Below, one piece after another: positions 1 through 6,336 of a DNA stretch of 9,696 nucleotides. The stretch covers positions 1-9,696 of the forward strand of contig JAKAMD010000106.1 in assembly GCA_021823875.1 (NCBI GenBank), written 5' to 3'. The translations under genes and the position numbers were made by a program. The notes beneath the pieces are model-generated. The model was not told the origin of the DNA, did no database searches, and worked only from the letters and a program-made list of their open reading frames with translations. The DNA is from Pseudomonadota bacterium (GTDB taxonomy: Bacteria > Pseudomonadota > Alphaproteobacteria > Rhizobiales > Xanthobacteraceae). Position 1 is the first letter of the stretch; each line of letters begins with the position of its first letter.

Positions 1-476
1 CGCATATGGTCGAGCAGGGCGCAGAGCGGCTCCCAGAAGCCTTCGATATTGACGGCAAGCACCGGCTTCAGGTGGCGGCCGAGCTGCACCCAGGTCAATT
101 GCTCGACCAGTTCCTCGAGCGTGCCGATGCCGCCCGGCAGCGCGACGAAGGCGTCCGCCAGCTCAAACATGGTGCGTTTGCGCTCGTGCATGTCGTGGGT
201 GACGATCATCTCTTGCGCCCCACGAAACGCGTGCTCCTGCCGCACCAGGAAATCCGGGATGATGCCGGTCACCGTGCCGCCATGGTCGACGACCGAATGG
301 GCGAGGGCGCCCATGATGCCGCTGCCGCCGCCGCCATAGACCAGGCCGATGCCGTTCTCGGCGAGGATTTTGCCGAAATCCCGCGCGGCTTGCACAAAAG
401 CCGGATCGGTGCCCTTTCCGGAGCCGCAATAAACGCAGATTTTGCCGATTTTGTTCGGTTTTTCGATTCTAATCAT
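1..476 (-). CDS. LOG-family (TIGR00730) nucleotide 5'-monophosphate phosphoribohydrolase, 3' end cut off by the window
   Basis: I translated 158 residues from the ATG at 476 down to the left edge with no stop, so the C-terminus is missing. Residues 10-20 (IGKICVYCGSG) and 44-56 (a Gly-rich run ending GSGIMGA) form the nucleotide-binding Rossmann fold of the 'lysine decarboxylase-like' family. Residues 97-101 (HERKR) and 114-122 (PGGIGTLEE) are the LOG signature, which includes the catalytic Arg and Glu. Characterised LOG proteins release free base, classically active cytokinin, from nucleoside 5'-monophosphates in the cytoplasm. In many bacteria the physiological substrate is unknown. An upstream in-frame stop with no other start codon between supports the chosen start. 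The gene is divergent from the Atm1-type exporter across 167 bases. Family assignment is firm; cytokinin activation here is inference. Confidence 0.93.
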   Translation of the reverse strand, partial: MIRIEKPNKIGKICVYCGSGKGTDPAFVQAARDFGKILAENGIGLVYGGGGSGIMGALAHSVVDHGGTVTGIIPDFLVRQEHAFRGAQEMIVTHDMHERKRTMFELADAFVALPGGIGTLEELVEQLTWVQLGRHLKPVLAVNIEGFWEPLCALLDHM

Positions 477-643
477 GGGTCTCGATGTGCGCCGCGGTCA
501 TGGCCGCGTCAAGGCAACATCAGAATTCCCGGTCGGAATGCCGCTTATGCCTTCTGCCCGTCCCCGGGGTGATTGTCGGCCGGAATCCACCTATATGGAA
601 GGCCGCGACGGCGCCTTGTCGGTCCGTCGGTTCCGGATTGTCC
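477..643. promoter_or_regulatory. Divergent intergenic region between the LOG gene and the Atm1-type exporter
   Basis: These 167 bases must hold the promoters of both divergent genes. On the plus strand CTATAT at 591-596 is a possible -10 element, 47 bases before the exporter start, but I see no convincing -35 at the right distance. On the minus strand TTGACG (complement of 507-512) is a good -35 match, but the matching -10 position is poor. CTATAT also occurs inside coding sequence nearby, so it is weak evidence by itself. No operator or riboswitch is evident. Confidence 0.35.
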
Positions 644-2620
644 ATGTCGCCTCACCATCGCCATCCCCATTCCGCCGGGCCCCAGCCTGCCGTTTCCGCC
701 AGCCGCGGTGCCCTGCTCAGCACCGTGATCCATCTTTGGCCCTATATCTGGCCGGCCGATCGGCGCGACCTGAAAGGCCGCGTGATCGCCGCCATGGTCA
801 TGCTGGTGGCGGCCAAGCTCGCCACCATCGCGGTGCCCTTCACCTTCAAATGGGCGACCGATGCGCTCGCCGGCCAAGGCAGCGCCCCGGTCGCGGCATC
901 CGCATGGCTGGTCTGGGCGGTCGCCGCGCCAATCGCCATGACCATCGCCTATGGCGGCATGCGCATCCTGATGGCGCTGTTGCAGCAGATGCGCGACGGG
1001 CTGTTCGCCAAGGTGGCGATGCATGCCGTGCGGCGGCTGGCCTATCGCACCTTCGTGCACATGCATGAGCTGTCGTTGCGCTTCCACCTTGAGCGCAAGA
1101 CCGGCGGCTTGACCCGCGTGCTCGAACGCGGCCGCAACGCCATCGAAACCATCGTGCGCATGGTGATCCTGCAGCTTTCGCCCACCATCATCGAAGTGGT
1201 GTTGGTCGCCGGCGTGCTGCTCTGGCAGTTCGACTGGCGCTACGTGGCGGTGATCCTGGTTACCGTCACGGCCTATATGCTGTTCACCTACCGCGCCACC
1301 GAATGGCGCATCGGCATTCGGCGCAAGATGAACGACAGCGACACTGACGCCAACGTCAAGGCGATCGACTCGCTGCTCAACTACGAGACGGTGAAATATT
1401 TCGGCGCCGAGGAGCGCGAGGCCGCGCGCTATGACCGCTCCATGGCGCGCTACGAAGACGCCAGCGTGCAGGCCTATACCTCGCTCGCGGTGCTCAATGC
1501 CGGGCAGGCGGTGATCTTCACCATCGGTCTCGCCGTCTCCATGGTGATGTGCGCCTTCGAGATCAAGGCCGGCACCAAGACGGTCGGCGATTTCGTGCTG
1601 ATCAACGCCATGATGATCCAGCTCTACCAGCCGCTCAATTTCATGGGCATGGTCTATCGCGAGATCAAGCAGGCGGTGACCGATATCGAGATCATGTTCT
1701 CGATTCTCTCGCGCGCGCCGGAGATCATGGATGCGCCCGGCGCGCGGCCGCTCGCCGTCGGCAACGGTACCATCAAATTCGAGAACGTCTCCTTCTCCTA
1801 TGAGCTGGAGCGCCGCATCCTCAAGGGTATCTCCTTCGAGGTGCCGGCCGGCAAGACCGTGGCGGTGGTCGGCCCGTCCGGCGCCGGCAAGTCGACGATC
1901 TCGCGACTCCTGTTCCGCTTCTACGATCTCAAGGGCGGGCGCATCCTGATCGACGGCCAGGACATTGCGCATGTCACGCAGAAATCGCTGCGCCAGGCGA
2001 TCGGCATGGTGCCGCAGGACACCGTGCTGTTCAACGATACCATTCGCTACAACATTCGCTATGGGCGCTGGGAGGCGAGCGACGCCGAGGTGGAAGAGGC
2101 GGCGCGGCTGGCGCAGATCGACAATTTCATCCGGCTGGCACCGCTCGGCTACGAAACCGAAGTCGGCGAGCGCGGCTTGAAACTGTCGGGCGGCGAGAAG
2201 CAGCGCGTGGCGATTGCCCGCACCATCCTGAAAGCCCCGCCGATCTTGGTGCTGGATGAGGCGACTTCCGCGCTCGACAGCCACACCGAAAAGGAAATCC
2301 AGGACGCGCTCGACCGCGTCTCCACCGGCCGCACCACGCTGGTGATCGCGCACCGGCTTTCCACCATCGTCGGCGCCGACGAGATCATCGTGCTCGATCA
2401 GGGCGAGATCGCCGAACGCGGTACCCATCACGCGCTGCTCGTCAAGGGTGGGCTCTATGCCAGCATGTGGAACCGGCAGCGCGAGGCGGAAGAGGCGCGC
2501 GAGAAGCTCGCCCGCGCCGATGAGCCGACCGCGGCGCCCAACCGCAATCCGCCGGCGATCGAAGACGAGGCGGCCATGCCGGCGGCGCCGACGGTCGTGC
2601 CCGCCGCTGCCGCGGAGTAG
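644..2620 (+). CDS. atm1: Atm1/HMT-type ABC exporter, fused permease and ATPase (heavy metal / glutathione-conjugate type)
   Basis: The product is a 658-residue half-transporter, usual length for the family. An N-terminal six-helix exporter domain (about residues 25-345) precedes an ATPase domain (about 370-605). Visible motifs are Walker A GPSGAGKST at 410-418, signature LSGGEKQR at 514-521, Walker B with D538-E539, and the H-loop histidine at 570. The stretch reading SLLNYETVKYFGAEEREAAR after the fourth helix is a hallmark of Atm1 exporters. Characterised relatives such as Novosphingobium Atm1 and mitochondrial Atm1 export glutathione derivatives or glutathione-metal complexes linked to Fe-S or heavy-metal homeostasis. 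I chose ATG 644 because family-like sequence begins just after it and the upstream extension is not protein-like; the ribosome site is weak. The first nine residues contain four histidines, and the last 45 or so are an Ala/Pro-rich tail. The exact substrate cannot be read from sequence. Confidence 0.95.
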   Translation: MSPHHRHPHSAGPQPAVSASRGALLSTVIHLWPYIWPADRRDLKGRVIAAMVMLVAAKLATIAVPFTFKWATDALAGQGSAPVAASAWLVWAVAAPIAMTIAYGGMRILMALLQQMRDGLFAKVAMHAVRRLAYRTFVHMHELSLRFHLERKTGGLTRVLERGRNAIETIVRMVILQLSPTIIEVVLVAGVLLWQFDWRYVAVILVTVTAYMLFTYRATEWRIGIRRKMNDSDTDANVKAIDSLLNYETVKYFGAEEREAARYDRSMARYEDASVQAYTSLAVLNAGQAVIFTIGLAVSMVMCAFEIKAGTKTVGDFVLINAMMIQLYQPLNFMGMVYREIKQAVTDIEIMFSILSRAPEIMDAPGARPLAVGNGTIKFENVSFSYELERRILKGISFEVPAGKTVAVVGPSGAGKSTISRLLFRFYDLKGGRILIDGQDIAHVTQKSLRQAIGMVPQDTVLFNDTIRYNIRYGRWEASDAEVEEAARLAQIDNFIRLAPLGYETEVGERGLKLSGGEKQRVAIARTILKAPPILVLDEATSALDSHTEKEIQDALDRVSTGRTTLVIAHRLSTIVGADEIIVLDQGEIAERGTHHALLVKGGLYASMWNRQREAEEAREKLARADEPTAAPNRNPPAIEDEAAMPAAPTVVPAAAAE

Positions 2621-2628
2621 CCGCGGCC

Positions 2629-2646
2629 AAGGCGTAGGGGCGCCTT
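2629..2646 (+). terminator. Possible weak hairpin terminator after the Atm1-type exporter
   Basis: Eight bases after the exporter stop codon, AAGGCG (2629-2634) and CGCCTT (2641-2646) form a six-base-pair inverted repeat around the loop TAGGGG. The downstream sequence begins with TG and lacks a T-run, so it does not fit an intrinsic terminator well. It may be a 3'-end stabilising hairpin or chance in GC-rich DNA. Confidence 0.3.
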
Positions 2647-2725
2647 TGTCCGAGGGCTGGACCGAGGGAACGAACCACGCGCTCAGGACAGGCCTTTGAG
2701 GCTTGCTCCGGTCGCGTCGGGGCGT

Positions 2726-2739
2726 TTGACGTGCGTCAA
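2726..2739. promoter_or_regulatory. Candidate FNR/FixK-type binding site (TTGA-N6-TCAA)
   Basis: The 14-base sequence TTGACGTGCGTCAA is a perfect dyad apart from its central TG. It fits the TTGA-N6-TCAA consensus of FNR/FixK/FnrN regulators, which control microoxic and anaerobic genes in alphaproteobacteria. Its centre is about 102 bases upstream of the TTG start of the exported protein. A class II activation site (centre near -41.5) would put transcription start near 2774, leaving a leader of about 60 bases. I found no second match in the window. Function is inferred from the consensus only. Confidence 0.45.
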
Positions 2740-2834
2740 TGCACGAGGGGCGATCGTTCTGCAGAAATTGGTCGAAATCCGCGCTGTTTACGATTGGAAC
2801 GACGAGTTTCAACCCGAACCGAGGGGAAACGCCC

Positions 2835-3359
2835 TTGCAGCGCATATTGGGCAATCGATTGCGGAACCTGTCCGCTGCGCGTGTCGGCGGCTACCTTATC
2901 GCTTTGGTCTCGGTAGTGTTGCTCCTGTGCGCGTCGGGGTGGGCAGCTTCCGGGCCGTTCGCCGGCCTCGATGGCAACTGGTCGGGATCGGGCACCTTGC
3001 GGCCTGCCAATGCCGCCGCCGAGCGCATCCGCTGCAATGCGCATTACCAAGTGATCGGCCAGCATAACATCAAGCTGCAATTGCGCTGTGACAGTGACAC
3101 TTATCAATTCGACCTGCGCGGCGATTTCGACGCCGACGAACGCGGTCATCTCAGCGGCGGCTGGACAGAGAGCACCCGCGGCGTCTTCGGCACGATCGTC
3201 GGTCAAGTACAGGGCAATCGCATGCTCATTCGCGCCGCTGCCCCGGGCTTTTTCGCCGATCTGCTCCTGGTCACCAGCAACCGGCGGCAAAGCGCGACCA
3301 TCAATTCGGAAGCGGGTGCCCAGGCCGTAAAAGCGTCCGTGACCCTGAACCGGCGCTGA
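2835..3359 (+). CDS. Small exported protein of unknown function
   Basis: I recognise no named family. From the TTG at 2835 the product is 174 residues. That start has GAGGGGAAA at 2821-2829 at good spacing, and a signal peptide follows at once: basic residues 3-16, a hydrophobic core at about 20-33, and a likely cleavage after WAA at 36-38. An in-frame ATG at 2739 would add 32 residues before the signal sequence, has no good ribosome site and overlaps the FixK-like dyad, so I reject it. The mature part begins around GLDGNWSGSGTL (44-55) and looks beta-rich. It has two cysteines, C67 and C85, which could form a disulphide. LLLC at 29-32 is not a lipobox, so a soluble periplasmic protein is likelier than a lipoprotein. 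Related-looking small exported proteins occur in Bradyrhizobium-type genomes, from memory only. The MCE gene follows after 49 bases and is probably co-transcribed. Confidence 0.78.
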   Translation: MQRILGNRLRNLSAARVGGYLIALVSVVLLLCASGWAASGPFAGLDGNWSGSGTLRPANAAAERIRCNAHYQVIGQHNIKLQLRCDSDTYQFDLRGDFDADERGHLSGGWTESTRGVFGTIVGQVQGNRMLIRAAAPGFFADLLLVTSNRRQSATINSEAGAQAVKASVTLNRR

Positions 3360-3408
3360 TCGGCTGCGCCGGTACACGAGGCCTTGCGAGTTCTGACGGA
3401 TCGGCATC

Positions 3409-4533
3409 ATGGAAACCCGCGCCCGCTACAGCCTGATTGGCGCCTTCACCTTGGCCTGCATCTTGGCCGGCTTCGCTTTTGTCTATTGGGTCAAGGCCGC
3501 CGGCGGGCTCGGACGGCAGGACGTCTACGCGATCCGCTTCGAACAGCCGGCGTCAGGGCTAACCCAAGGGGCGAACGTCCTGTTCAACGGTATCCGCGCC
3601 GGCAGCGTGATAGGGCTCGATCTCGATTCCAACGATCCCAAGCGGGTCACCGCGATGATTTCGGTCACCGCCGGCACGCCCATCCGTACCGACACCCAGG
3701 TAGACATCACCTATTTGGGTCTGACCGGCGCGGCGGCGGTCGCGCTCAAAGGCGGCTCGGCCGAGGCGCCGCGGCTCACCTCGAAAAACGGAGAGCCGCC
3801 GGTTCTGGTGGCGGGAGCCGAAGCGGGGCACACCTTGACCGAGTCGGCGCAAGCAACGCTGCGCCGGATCGACGACATCTTGAAAGAGAACTCCAAACCG
3901 CTGAACACGGCCATTTCGGGCATTGCGACCTTCGCCGACATGCTCGGGCGCAATTCGAAACGGGTCGAGGGCATCCTCGGCGGGTTGGAGACGCTCACCG
4001 GCACCGGCAAGCCGAAAGAAGGTCCCACGGTCTACGATCTGACACCCGCATCCCAATTTCCGCCGTTGGAGAAACCGATCAAGGCGCAGCTCGTCGTCGG
4101 CGATCCCAATGCCATTCTTCTGTTCGACACGCAGCGAATCCTCATCCGCGACGGCGCCGGCACCTATTCGCACATCGACAACGCGCAATGGGCCGACAAC
4201 CTGCCGAAGCTGATCCAGGCCAGGATCGTGCAGAGCTTCGAGAACGCGCATCAGCTCGGCACCGTAAGCCGGCCGCTCGAACAGCTGGCGGCGGAATATC
4301 GGCTGGAGATCTCGATCCGCAGCTTCCAGGTCGCGTTAAAGCCCTCGCCCAATGCGGTGGTCGATCTGACGGCACGCCTGGTCACCGATAAGGGGGCGGT
4401 CGCCGGAGCGCGCGTCTTCACGGCCAGCGTCCCGGCCAAGAGCACCGGGGCGGCGGACGCGGTCGCTGCGCTCGACCGGGCTTTTGCCCAGGTGGCCGGA
4501 GAGATCGTGGTCTGGACGGCCAGCACGATCTAG
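3409..4533 (+). CDS. MCE/MlaD-family lipid-transport protein with fused C-terminal PqiC-like (ABC_trans_aux) domain
   Basis: The product has 374 residues. Residues 8-28 are a single N-terminal membrane helix, so the rest should face the periplasm. Residues 40-116 form one MCE domain, with the conserved GLTQGANVLFNGIRAGSV stretch (50-67) and the LGLTGAAAVALKGG segment (103-116). A helical linker (about 140-200) follows. From about 207 (TVYDLTPASQFPPL) to the end the sequence resembles the auxiliary component of MCE transporters (PqiC/ABC_trans_aux), normally a separate outer-membrane lipoprotein. MCE proteins bind phospholipids or other lipids and work with an MlaE-type permease and MlaF-type ATPase; neither gene is in view. 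The upstream Atm1-type protein is a different ABC class. The MCE assignment is firm; the auxiliary-domain call rests on remembered motifs such as YDLTP, the ARWTD-like AQWADNLPKLIQ and the FQ..L end pattern. Confidence 0.88.
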   Translation: METRARYSLIGAFTLACILAGFAFVYWVKAAGGLGRQDVYAIRFEQPASGLTQGANVLFNGIRAGSVIGLDLDSNDPKRVTAMISVTAGTPIRTDTQVDITYLGLTGAAAVALKGGSAEAPRLTSKNGEPPVLVAGAEAGHTLTESAQATLRRIDDILKENSKPLNTAISGIATFADMLGRNSKRVEGILGGLETLTGTGKPKEGPTVYDLTPASQFPPLEKPIKAQLVVGDPNAILLFDTQRILIRDGAGTYSHIDNAQWADNLPKLIQARIVQSFENAHQLGTVSRPLEQLAAEYRLEISIRSFQVALKPSPNAVVDLTARLVTDKGAVAGARVFTASVPAKSTGAADAVAALDRAFAQVAGEIVVWTASTI

Positions 4534-4652
4534 CCGGCCGGTGCCGATCTTGAACCTCAACCGGTACTTATCGGTGGTCAAGCCGTGAGGCGGCAGCTAT
4601 ATCCTCGGCACCCCAGGAGAGGGAAGGAGCGCCACGCGGCTGAAGCTTTTCC
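4534..4652 (+). promoter_or_regulatory. Candidate promoter and leader of the psd-pssA genes
   Basis: This gap separates the MCE gene from psd. TGGTCA at 4575-4580 and TATATC at 4598-4603 lie 17 bases apart and make a plausible sigma-70-type promoter. Transcription would then start near 4610, about 43 bases before the psd ATG. The leader contains a long purine tract, AGGAGAGGGAAGGAG (4615-4629), which lies 23 bases from the psd start, too far for a normal Shine-Dalgarno site. No terminator with a T-run follows the MCE gene. Confidence 0.35.
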
Positions 4653-5351
4653 ATGTCGATCGTCAATTCAATTCGCCAACAGCTCGTGCCGATCACCCCG
4701 GAGGGCTATCCGTTCATCGGCGCCTTTGCGCTGGTGAGCCTCATCCTGTTCTGGGTGTGGACGCCGCTCGGCTGGCTCGGCGCAGTGCTCACGCTGTGGT
4801 GCGTCTATTTCTTCCGCGATCCGCCGCGGGTGACGCCGGTACGCGAAGGGCTGGTGGTGGCACCGGCCGACGGCCGCATCAGCCAGATCACCACCACTCC
4901 GCCGCCGCACGAACTCGGCCTCGGCGACAAGGCGCTGCCGCGCGTGTCCATCTTCATGAGCGTGTTCAATTGTCACGTGAACCGCAGCCCGATCAGCGGC
5001 CGGGTCGAGAAGATCGTCTATCAGCCCGGCAAGTTCCTCAATGCCGATCTCGATAAGGCGAGCCTCGACAACGAGCGCAATTCGCTGGTGATCGCATCGG
5101 ACAAGACCCGCATCGCGGTGGTGCAGATCGCCGGCCTGGTGGCGCGCCGCATCGTCTGCTTCGTGCGCGAGGGCCAGCCGGTCGGCGCCGGCGAGCGCTT
5201 CGGCATGATCCGCTTCGGCTCGCGGCTCGACGTCTATCTGCCGCCAAACGCGGTGCCGGTGGTGGCGGTGGGACAGACCGCGATCGCCGGCGAAACCGTG
5301 CTTGCCGACCTCAACGGTGGCAATGTCGGCAACATCTTCCGCAGTGGCTAA
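4653..5351 (+). CDS. psd: Phosphatidylserine decarboxylase proenzyme (short type)
   Basis: Psd decarboxylates phosphatidylserine to phosphatidylethanolamine at the inner membrane. The 232-residue product fits the short Psd type common in alphaproteobacteria. Residues 19-50 hold one or two hydrophobic membrane segments, followed by VYFFRDPPR (51-59) and APADGRI (70-76). SVFNCHVNRSPISG (103-116) holds the conserved histidine and the core substrate-site region. RFGSR at 187-191 contains the Gly189-Ser190 self-cleavage site. Cleavage there would give a beta chain of 189 residues and an alpha chain of 43 residues with an N-terminal pyruvoyl group from Ser190. An in-frame TGA at 4641-4643 makes ATG 4653 the first possible ATG start, although no good ribosome site lies close to it. 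pssA, which makes the substrate, follows 73 bases downstream. Confidence 0.96.
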   Translation: MSIVNSIRQQLVPITPEGYPFIGAFALVSLILFWVWTPLGWLGAVLTLWCVYFFRDPPRVTPVREGLVVAPADGRISQITTTPPPHELGLGDKALPRVSIFMSVFNCHVNRSPISGRVEKIVYQPGKFLNADLDKASLDNERNSLVIASDKTRIAVVQIAGLVARRIVCFVREGQPVGAGERFGMIRFGSRLDVYLPPNAVPVVAVGQTAIAGETVLADLNGGNVGNIFRSG

Positions 5352-5410
5352 TCGTTAACACGGGATGCCGTAACGCGCGCCGGTGCCATGGCGCGGCGGC
5401 GGTGAACGCT

Positions 5411-5417
5411 CTATATT
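5411..5417 (+). promoter_or_regulatory. Possible -10 element giving a leaderless pssA transcript
   Basis: CTATATT ends seven bases before the pssA ATG at 5425. If it is a real -10 element, transcription would begin at or just before the A of the start codon and the message would be leaderless. This fits the absence of a Shine-Dalgarno sequence there. A recognisable -35 at the right spacing is lacking, so the element is uncertain. Confidence 0.3.
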
Positions 5418-5424
5418 GGCGTCC

Positions 5425-6315
5425 ATGGTATTTCAGCCGATCGATCCCTCACCGCCGCCGCGCCGCCGCCGGTTCAAGCCGATCCCGGTGCGCACGCTGC
5501 TGCCCAATCTGATCACGCTGCTGGCGCTGTGCGCGGGGCTCACCGCCATCCGCGTCGCCATCGAGCACAACATCCAGCTGGCGCTCGGCGCGATCGTGCT
5601 GGCGGCCTTGCTCGACGGCATCGACGGGCGGGTGGCGCGCCTGCTCAAGGGTACTTCGCGCTTCGGCGCCGAGCTCGACAGCTTGGCCGACTTCGTCAAT
5701 TTCGGCGTGGCACCGGCACTCATCTTGTACGTCTGGAGCCTGCACGAGCTCAAATCGGCGGGCTGGATTGTCGCCATGGTGTTCGCGATCTGCACCGGGC
5801 TTCGCCTCGCGCGTTTTAACGTGATGATGGACGATCCGGACAGGCCTGCCTGGGCCGGCAATTTCTTCACCGGCATCCCGGCGCCGGCCGGCGCCATCAC
5901 GGTGCTGCTGCCGATCTATCTCGGGCTGCTCGGCTTTTCCGGCGGGCTGGTCGAGGCCTGGGTCATCTTCTTCTATACGCTGGCGATCGCGCTGCTGATG
6001 GTGTCGCGGCTGCCGGTGTTCTCCGGCAAGCGCATGGGCAAGCGCGTGCCACCGGAAATGGTGCTGCCGGTCTTTGTCATCGTGGTGGCATGCTTCGCCT
6101 TGCTGATCGCCTATCCCTGGGCCGTGCTCAGCCTCGGCACGCTGATCTATCTCGCCTGCCTGCCGATTGGCGCCTGGTCCTATCGCAACTATCAGCGCAA
6201 GGATGCCGCGGCCGCCGCGGCTGCGGCGACCGCTTCGCCCGCCTCGGAGGAGTCAATGATTCCGGGCTCTGCCGCCGGCGCGAGCGATGATGGGCGGCCG
6301 GCGCGGCTGAACTGA
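5425..6315 (+). CDS. pssA: CDP-diacylglycerol--serine O-phosphatidyltransferase (phosphatidylserine synthase)
   Basis: This integral membrane enzyme joins CDP-diacylglycerol and L-serine into phosphatidylserine and CMP, the step before Psd. The 296-residue protein carries the CDP-alcohol phosphatidyltransferase signature with D67-G68, A71-R72, G81, D85 and D89 in the correct spacing. The aspartates coordinate the metal and substrate. About six to eight hydrophobic segments cover residues 20-255, and NLITLLALCAGL near the start is typical of the Bacillus/Sinorhizobium-type PssA, unlike the unrelated E. coli enzyme. The last 40 residues are a polar tail with a long alanine run (about 256-265), not needed for catalysis. 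I prefer ATG 5425 to the in-frame ATG at 5383 because the extra residues are not family-like. It lies 73 bases after psd and 21 bases before ureE. Confidence 0.95.
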   Translation: MVFQPIDPSPPPRRRRFKPIPVRTLLPNLITLLALCAGLTAIRVAIEHNIQLALGAIVLAALLDGIDGRVARLLKGTSRFGAELDSLADFVNFGVAPALILYVWSLHELKSAGWIVAMVFAICTGLRLARFNVMMDDPDRPAWAGNFFTGIPAPAGAITVLLPIYLGLLGFSGGLVEAWVIFFYTLAIALLMVSRLPVFSGKRMGKRVPPEMVLPVFVIVVACFALLIAYPWAVLSLGTLIYLACLPIGAWSYRNYQRKDAAAAAAAATASPASEESMIPGSAAGASDDGRPARLN

Positions 6316-6336
6316 CCAGCAGGCGATCTCACCATC

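Noticed and set aside
6..572. 188-codon plus-strand frame at the left edge
   Set aside because: It is the complement of the LOG gene, whose PGGIGTLEE motif fixes the real coding strand.
545..2854. 769-codon open frame on the minus strand, antisense to the whole Atm1-type exporter gene
   Set aside because: The translation has no recognisable domain and is a mirror of a well-supported gene in GC-rich DNA, where stop codons are rare in the complementary frame.
2919..2931. Lipobox in the signal peptide of the small exported protein
   Set aside because: The residue before the cysteine is leucine (LLLC), not the Gly/Ala/Ser required; cleavage after WAA by ordinary signal peptidase is more likely.
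3384..4391. 335-codon plus-strand frame overlapping the MCE gene
   Set aside because: It is very Arg-rich with no domain, while the other frame encodes a clear MCE protein.
4550..4560. TTGAACCTCAA as a second FNR/FixK-like site
   Set aside because: The half-sites are separated by three bases instead of six, so it does not fit the consensus.
4563..4578. Inverted repeat around GTACTTATCG after the MCE gene as a terminator
   Set aside because: The stem is only about five base pairs including a G-T pair, and no T-run follows.
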